A stretch of DNA of 10,534 bases, taken from the NCBI GenBank assembly GCA_031279875.1, contig JAITHS010000390.1:1-10534 (forward strand), given 5' to 3'. The translations under genes were made by a program, and so were the position numbers. Source of the stretch: Tannerella sp. Its GTDB lineage: Bacteria; Bacteroidota; Bacteroidia; Bacteroidales; Tannerellaceae. Below the pieces are notes generated by a model. The model saw nothing but the letters and a program-made list of their open reading frames with translations, searched no databases and was not told where the DNA came from. This document shows, piece by piece, positions 5,762 to 10,534 of this stretch. How positions within the stretch are numbered: position 1 is the stretch's first letter; every line of letters starts with the position of its first letter.

Positions 5762-6577
5762 ATGCTTCTCTTTCCAAACGCCAAAATCAATCTTGGCTTG
5801 CACATAACAGCCAAACGACCTGACGGTTATCACGACATCGAAACCGTATTCTACCCCGTTCCTTTGTGCGACGCACTTGAAGCCGTTAAGAGTGAGACGC
5901 TTTCATTTTCGTTGTCGGGACTGCCGCTTGACGCTACGGCAGACGATAATCTTGTGATGAAAGCATACCGTTTGATGGCAGCGCGATATGATGTTGAGCC
6001 GTTGGAAATATATCTCCGTAAGACGATTCCATCGGGGGCAGGATTAGGTGGCGGAAGCGCCGATGCAGCGTTTATGTTGAAGTTAATCAATGAGTTATGC
6101 TCTTGCGGATTGTCGGAGATGGAGTTAGAAACCATTGCAGCAGAAATAGGCGCCGACTGTCCGTTTTTCATCCGTAACAAGCCGGTAGTAGCAACCGGCA
6201 GGGGCGATGTTTTCGAGCCTGTTGCATTGTCTTTGAAAGGCTATTATCTGTATATCATCAAGCCGCCGTTTACCGTTTCGACACGAGAGGCTTACGCATC
6301 GGTGAAACCGTGCAAACCGTCTTTTTCGCTCGCGTCGCTAACCGACATACACATTGGCGAATGGCGACACTGCCTTGTTAACGATTTCGAGCCTTCGGTA
6401 TTCGCGAAATATCCTGCTATCGGCGAAATAAAAGAGCAACTTTACGCGCTCGGAGCAGAGTATGCTGCTATGTCGGGTTCAGGGTCGTCGGTGTTCGGAG
6501 TGTTTAAAAATACGATTTCATCGGAGATTGTTTTTAAACACGAAAGCACGAAGTTTTGTATTGAAATTAAAAGTTAG
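5762..6577 (+). CDS. ispE: 4-diphosphocytidyl-2-C-methyl-D-erythritol kinase
   Basis: IspE phosphorylates CDP-methylerythritol at the 2-hydroxyl with ATP in the cytoplasmic non-mevalonate (MEP) pathway to isopentenyl diphosphate. The 271-residue product has the GHMP kinase plan: PNAKINLGLHI at the N-terminus with the conserved Lys8, RPDGYHDIETVF (19-30), the glycine-rich ATP loop PSGAGLGGGSADAA (90-103), GADCPFF with the catalytic Asp132, and MSGSGSSVFGVF near the end (237-248). The length is normal for the family. The start follows directly on an A-rich run, with no clear Shine-Dalgarno, as is usual in Bacteroidetes. It sits between the helicase and ygiQ on the same strand, with only 2 nt to the next ATG, so co-transcription with ygiQ is likely. 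Confidence 0.95.
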   Translation: MLLFPNAKINLGLHITAKRPDGYHDIETVFYPVPLCDALEAVKSETLSFSLSGLPLDATADDNLVMKAYRLMAARYDVEPLEIYLRKTIPSGAGLGGGSADAAFMLKLINELCSCGLSEMELETIAAEIGADCPFFIRNKPVVATGRGDVFEPVALSLKGYYLYIIKPPFTVSTREAYASVKPCKPSFSLASLTDIHIGEWRHCLVNDFEPSVFAKYPAIGEIKEQLYALGAEYAAMSGSGSSVFGVFKNTISSEIVFKHESTKFCIEIKS

Positions 6578-6579
6578 CA

Positions 6580-8445
6580 ATGGATAGTACAGGGCATTCG
6601 TCATTGCGAGGTACGAAGCAATCCAGAAGAAAAAGCACGCTGGATTGCTTTAACCAACCAACTTGGTTGCCGACGACGAAAAAAGAAGTTGAAGCACGTG
6701 GATGGGATACTGTTGACGTTGTGATTTTCAGCGGAGACGCTTATGTTGACCACCCATCGTTCGGAGCGGCGGTAATAGGTCGCGTACTCGAAGCGCAGGG
6801 GTTGCACGTAGCGATTGTTCCACAGCCGGACTGGCGCGGAGACCACCGTGATTTCACGAAACTTGGTGTTCCGCGACTATTTTTTGCCGTCGCTCCGGGC
6901 GCGATGGATTCGATGATTAACCATTACACCGCTAACCGGCGCCTGCGCAGCGACGACGCTTATACTCCTGATAACCGTGCCGGAATGCGACCCGATTATC
7001 CGTCGATCGTATATACTCAAATTCTGAAAAAACTATACCCCGACACACCCGTAATAATCGGTGGAATCGAAGCCTCGCTACGCCGCCTCGCACACTACGA
7101 CTATTGGCAAGACCGCCTGCGCCCCGGCATCCTTGCCGACAGCCCTGCCGACATGCTCATCTATGGAATGGGTGAAAAACCGCTTATCGAGATTGTCAGA
7201 CTGCTCGAAAAAGGCGTGCCGTTCAAAAATCTCACAAACATACCTCAAACGGCTTATATCACTAATTCACCGCCCAAAACGGCAGATGATATTGAACTAT
7301 TCTCCTACGAGGAATGTTTGAAAGACAAGACAAAACAGGCAAAGAATTTTCGCGTAATAGAAACGGAATCAAACAAATACGAATCTAAACGGCTACTTCA
7401 AAAGACGGGCAACAAGGTAATAGCCGTGAATCCGCCCTACCCTATCGAATCCACCGACGAAATTGACGGTTATTACGACCTTCCATACACCCGTTTGCCG
7501 CATCCGAAGTACAAAGGCAAAATAATACCTGCCTACGAGATGATACGACATTCGGTAACTATCCACAGAGGCTGTTTCGGCGGATGCGCATTTTGCACCA
7601 TATCGGCACATCAGGGCAAACGCATCAAGTCGCGCAGCGAAAACTCAATCCTGAAAGAAGTCGAAAAAATAACACAAATGCCTGATTTTAAAGGATATAT
7701 AAGCGATTTGGGAGGCCCGTCGGCTAATATGTACATGATGAAAGGTGAAAACATCGAAATTTGCAAAAAGTGCATCAAACCGTCGTGCATTTTTCCGACC
7801 GTCTGCAAGAATCTCAAAACCGACCATACATTGCTTTCGGAACTATATCGTAATGTGATGAAAAACCACAAAATCAAAAAGTTATCAATTGGAAGCGGCA
7901 TTCGTTACGATATGTTAATGTATAAAAGCGGCATAAAAACGGAAGACGATTCCAAACAAAAATACTTGGAAACAGTTATCCGCGAGCATGTATCGGGTCG
8001 ATTGAAAGTAGCGCCCGAACACACAGAGAAACGAGTTCTTGACCTGATGCGCAAACCGCCGTTTGAAGTCTTTGAACGCTTCAACGCAATTTTTCACAAA
8101 ATCAATTCCGAACATCGTCTTAATAATCAGTTGATACCGTATTTCATATCTTCTCACCCCGGCTGTACCGAAACAGACATGGCAGAGTTGGCTGTCAAAA
8201 CTAAACAAATGAACTACCGTTTGGAGCAGGTTCAGGATTTCACGCCAACTCCCATGACATTGGCTACCGAAATTTTTTACACCGGAATAAATCCATATAC
8301 TATGGAGAAAATTTTTACGGCCAAAAGTAAAGCCGAAAAGGAATTTCAACGCAGTTTTTTCTTCTGGTACTTGTCGGAAAACCGCCCTCAAATAATGCGT
8401 TTTTTGCGGCAGCGGAACAAAAACTCATCTGTTAAAAATCTTTAA
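6580..8445 (+). CDS. ygiQ: YgiQ-family radical SAM protein
   Basis: The 621-residue product is a YgiQ-type protein: an N-terminal cobalamin-binding-like domain (WLPTTKKEVEARGWD at 29-43, SGDAYVDHPSFGAAVIGRVLE at 51-71, GGIEASLRR at 161-169), then a radical SAM core. The [4Fe-4S] motif CFGGCAFC has Cys332, Cys336 and Cys339. A further cysteine set (395, 398, 403, 409) is also characteristic of the family. The substrate is unknown. Residues 1 to about 26 (MDSTGHSSLRGTKQS...) are foreign to the family and are encoded by a palindromic repeat at 6599-6650. Relatives start only a few residues before the WLPTTKKEVE segment, so the ancestral start seems to have been replaced. No Met lies between the ATG at 6580 and the conserved region, so that start is used. 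It begins 2 nt after ispE and overlaps the convergent CotH gene by 21 nt. Confidence 0.92.
   Translation: MDSTGHSSLRGTKQSRRKSTLDCFNQPTWLPTTKKEVEARGWDTVDVVIFSGDAYVDHPSFGAAVIGRVLEAQGLHVAIVPQPDWRGDHRDFTKLGVPRLFFAVAPGAMDSMINHYTANRRLRSDDAYTPDNRAGMRPDYPSIVYTQILKKLYPDTPVIIGGIEASLRRLAHYDYWQDRLRPGILADSPADMLIYGMGEKPLIEIVRLLEKGVPFKNLTNIPQTAYITNSPPKTADDIELFSYEECLKDKTKQAKNFRVIETESNKYESKRLLQKTGNKVIAVNPPYPIESTDEIDGYYDLPYTRLPHPKYKGKIIPAYEMIRHSVTIHRGCFGGCAFCTISAHQGKRIKSRSENSILKEVEKITQMPDFKGYISDLGGPSANMYMMKGENIEICKKCIKPSCIFPTVCKNLKTDHTLLSELYRNVMKNHKIKKLSIGSGIRYDMLMYKSGIKTEDDSKQKYLETVIREHVSGRLKVAPEHTEKRVLDLMRKPPFEVFERFNAIFHKINSEHRLNNQLIPYFISSHPGCTETDMAELAVKTKQMNYRLEQVQDFTPTPMTLATEIFYTGINPYTMEKIFTAKSKAEKEFQRSFFFWYLSENRPQIMRFLRQRNKNSSVKNL
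6599..6650 (+). repeat. Palindromic repeat captured in the ygiQ reading frame
   Basis: AAGCAATCCAG (6616-6626) and CTGGATTGCTT (6640-6650) form a perfect 11-bp stem with a 13-nt loop. They are preceded by CGTCATTGCGAGGTACG, the left arm of a palindromic repeat seen scattered through many bacterial genomes, where it yields SLRGTKQS peptides when translated. The matching right outer arm is missing after 6650, so the copy is incomplete. It encodes about residues 7-24 of the YgiQ protein without a frameshift. Confidence 0.75.
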
Positions 8446-10407
8446 AATCTTGTTGTCTCCCGAACCGGAAGTTATTTTTACAACCGAAAAACCATTTACG
8501 GCAGGCACAGTAAGATTTTGAGACGTATTAACACTGTAATGACATTTCCCGATTATATCAAACACTTCTACCAGAACATTTTCGGTAATCCCGTTGACAT
8601 GAAGCAAGGAATGTTCCGACCATGCGTAAATATTGTTTGCAGCAACGTTTTGTTGTTCCACAGGGTCAAATCCGGTCAGATTGTCTATCCATTTGATACG
8701 TTCGGTGATATAATTTCTAACTGTCTGTACTTCTGCCGAATAACTTCCGAGCGCCTGAAAATTTTGATGAACCGTACTGTTTAAAATTTTCCACCGAATA
8801 AAATTGAGTTTCTGGGACTCATCCATTTCATTAGCGTAATCATCAATAGTTTTGAGCAAAGCCTTTTCGGTTATTGCGCCGTTTCTGCGATAATAAGCCC
8901 ATGTTTGTTTGATATCGTCTCGAAGGTTTGTAACGATTCTGTTTATAAAATTTCGCGTCCCACCGTTGGGATAAGAAGAATAATTGGTCATACACAGCCA
9001 GTTGTTTTTGGCCATAATAGGATGTGTACGGTTGTCGTTTTCAAAGGCGATGTCGAAATCCCATACCGGACCGACATAAAATTTATCATCGTTACGCGGC
9101 TTGTAGAGGTATGTACTCCAATATGTATCGGTATTGCCGGCAAGTTCGCCTACTAAAAAATGACGGATAAATGTCTGTATATCAAGATATTGTTGATATG
9201 CAGTCGTAGTGCCGTAAACAGCACTGTAATCCAAAAGGCTAAAACGGTTTATAATATATTGACGTGCAGGGCTTCCGGGTTTTGACATATCATCATAATC
9301 GGGAGATTTAATTGTTACGGGAATATTAGAGTGCGAAGAATGAAAGTAGAGGTCTTCGGAAGTGGCATAAGCGTCAATTTCAATCAGATAGCCGCCCGTC
9401 AGTTTGTCGCCCGAAATATCATTTTTTCCCATTTCATCAATATCAACACGGTTTTTGCGAATGTCAATATGGTCGCAAAACTGATAGCAGCCTTTGTACT
9501 CGCCATTGAAAAACACATTAACAGGTCTGCCGGCGGGGGTGTAAGGCATCTCAAATCGCTTGCTTATGTCGAACGCTAACAAGTTGCGCATCAATGTTTT
9601 ATCTCCGAAGTTGTTTATCAGCGTCCAGTTTTTTCCTTTGGCAGGATGACCGAGAACGGACGTTGAGTTAAATAGTTTGAGGCGATAAGGTTTTTTTGGG
9701 AATCCCCAGCTGGCATTACCTCTACCGCGTATTTCAAGGCTGTCGGAGTAAAATTTCGACCCGTTTTCGGAGATAAACGACACAATGCCTTTGAGATAAG
9801 TCTCTTTGGAGGTTACTTCCTGCGCATTGACGGTATGAATTATGACGTCGGGAATGCCAGTTATTTGGGTCAGTTTGGAATCGTCGCCTACGCCCTGAAA
9901 GCCGTAAAATGCTACTTCAGCAATATTACAGCGCACATCGTTAGGCCCGATATAGCGTACATACCGGAAGCCGCGCGAATTGGTTACGGATTGTTCGGTC
10001 ATCACGTTTTCGGACGGAACGGTCGTAATAATACCTAACGGTACGGCGTCTCCGAAATCGGGTTGATTGGCGCCTTCAAATACTCCGAGTTGAAGACGTA
10101 CTCCATACGACCGACGCGGACTGTATGATACTTTGGTGATTACATGTTTCTCGCCCAAATCAAGCCCTAACCATGTATAAGAGCGGTCGTAAGAAGCAAA
10201 ATATGTAGCAAAATTGCCGTCAAACGCATTGCTTTTGGTGTTAACGGTTTCCGACGCGGTGTTGGAATCATAGTTCACACTATATTGAGTGCCGATAATC
10301 TTAATGTGCTGACCGTCAGGCGTAAGTTGCTTCTCCTCAACCGCATTTGCATCTAACGGCAAAAGATGTATTAGTAGAACCGATAAGTAAAAAATTTTAT
10401 TTGCCAT
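8425..10407 (-). CDS. Secreted CotH kinase-like protein with discoidin-like domain and T9SS-type tail
   Basis: The 660-residue product begins with a signal peptide (about residues 1-22, cleavage likely after ANA). Residues 40-170 look like an F5/8 type C (discoidin) carbohydrate-binding domain: AFDGNFATYF, TWLGLDLG, RYVRYIGP, IAEVAFYG. Residues about 186-580 form a CotH domain, with RGRGNASWGFPKKPYRLKL (227-245), KNWTLINNFGDKTLMRN (259-275), NGEYKGCYQ (301-309) and GPVWDFDIAFEN (446-457), whose Asp-rich end matches the kinase-like active site of spore-coat CotH. The last ~75 residues (VEVFDIIGK...GFSVVKITSG...) resemble a T9SS type A sorting domain, suggesting export to the cell surface or medium. 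Targets in Bacteroidetes are unknown. ATG 10407 is chosen because it gives the signal peptide; a longer frame to 10458 crosses the promoter. Confidence 0.88.
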   Translation of the reverse strand: MANKIFYLSVLLIHLLPLDANAVEEKQLTPDGQHIKIIGTQYSVNYDSNTASETVNTKSNAFDGNFATYFASYDRSYTWLGLDLGEKHVITKVSYSPRRSYGVRLQLGVFEGANQPDFGDAVPLGIITTVPSENVMTEQSVTNSRGFRYVRYIGPNDVRCNIAEVAFYGFQGVGDDSKLTQITGIPDVIIHTVNAQEVTSKETYLKGIVSFISENGSKFYSDSLEIRGRGNASWGFPKKPYRLKLFNSTSVLGHPAKGKNWTLINNFGDKTLMRNLLAFDISKRFEMPYTPAGRPVNVFFNGEYKGCYQFCDHIDIRKNRVDIDEMGKNDISGDKLTGGYLIEIDAYATSEDLYFHSSHSNIPVTIKSPDYDDMSKPGSPARQYIINRFSLLDYSAVYGTTTAYQQYLDIQTFIRHFLVGELAGNTDTYWSTYLYKPRNDDKFYVGPVWDFDIAFENDNRTHPIMAKNNWLCMTNYSSYPNGGTRNFINRIVTNLRDDIKQTWAYYRRNGAITEKALLKTIDDYANEMDESQKLNFIRWKILNSTVHQNFQALGSYSAEVQTVRNYITERIKWIDNLTGFDPVEQQNVAANNIYAWSEHSLLHVNGITENVLVEVFDIIGKCHYSVNTSQNLTVPAVNGFSVVKITSGSGDNKILKIFNR

Positions 10408-10433
10408 AATTTTGAGTTTGTATAATTCAGATG

Positions 10434-10441
10434 CAAAGTTA
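10434..10441 (-). promoter_or_regulatory. -7 promoter box of the CotH-like gene
   Basis: On the minus strand the bases read TAACTTTG followed by CATCTG, the same Bacteroidetes -7 box and context as at 2973-2980. It lies 26 bp before the ATG at 10407. No good TTTG box is found at the standard distance, so the upstream half is unsupported. The rest of 10442-10534 is AT-rich with no gene visible. Confidence 0.55.
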
Positions 10442-10534
10442 GCATAAAATGTCGGCAATCTATGTTAACAAACGTTGATTCAAGGGCGCAAAAAGTTAAA
10501 AAAACATATTTTTAGAAACAGTTAATAAATTATA

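Noticed and set aside
7915..8391. 158-residue open frame on the minus strand
   Set aside because: It is entirely antisense to the well-supported ygiQ gene and has no recognised features.
10408..10458. 17-residue N-terminal extension of the CotH-like protein
   Set aside because: It would start upstream of the -7 box at 10434-10441 and would bury the signal peptide that begins at 10407.

Overview
The window looks like chromosomal DNA from a member of the Bacteroidales. Three promoters fit the Bacteroidetes sigma-ABfr type (-7 box TAnnTTTG, in two cases with a TTTG box 19-20 bp upstream). Shine-Dalgarno sequences are not evident, and one secreted protein ends in a type IX secretion (T9SS)-like sorting domain. 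The species cannot be fixed. Three-letter stretches of repeats and several gene remnants suggest a genome that carries small repeats and has suffered deletions.

Layout. 1-214: non-coding, repeat-rich leader with 12-bp inverted repeats, a 7-bp tandem repeat and hairpins. 281-1399 (+): ABC-2 type membrane permease with its own promoter. 1386-2939 (-): FAD-dependent dehydrogenase of the COG2509 kind, overlapping the permease tail to tail. 3009-4299 (+): four small genes behind one promoter: a DUF3791 protein, a DUF3990 protein (ADP-ribosyltransferase-like), an unnamed 76-residue protein and a membrane-anchored periplasmic solute-binding remnant. Both the DUF3990 protein and the solute-binding protein appear to have lost an internal block in frame. 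4388-8445 (+): probable operon of a DEAD-box RNA helicase with a repetitive Arg/Gly-rich tail, ispE (isoprenoid precursor synthesis) and a YgiQ-family radical SAM protein. A 49-bp heptamer repeat lies between helicase and ispE, and a palindromic repeat has been captured as the N-terminus of the YgiQ protein. 8425-10407 (-): large secreted protein with a discoidin-like domain, a CotH kinase-like domain and a T9SS-type tail, overlapping ygiQ tail to tail.

The housekeeping genes (helicase, ispE, ygiQ, FAD enzyme) look intact. The most distinctive parts are the 3009-4299 cassette, which resembles a toxin-antitoxin type arrangement in partial decay, and the repeat that became coding sequence in ygiQ. 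I do not see a complete new defence or mobile system. No rRNA, tRNA, CRISPR array, transposase or integrase was found.
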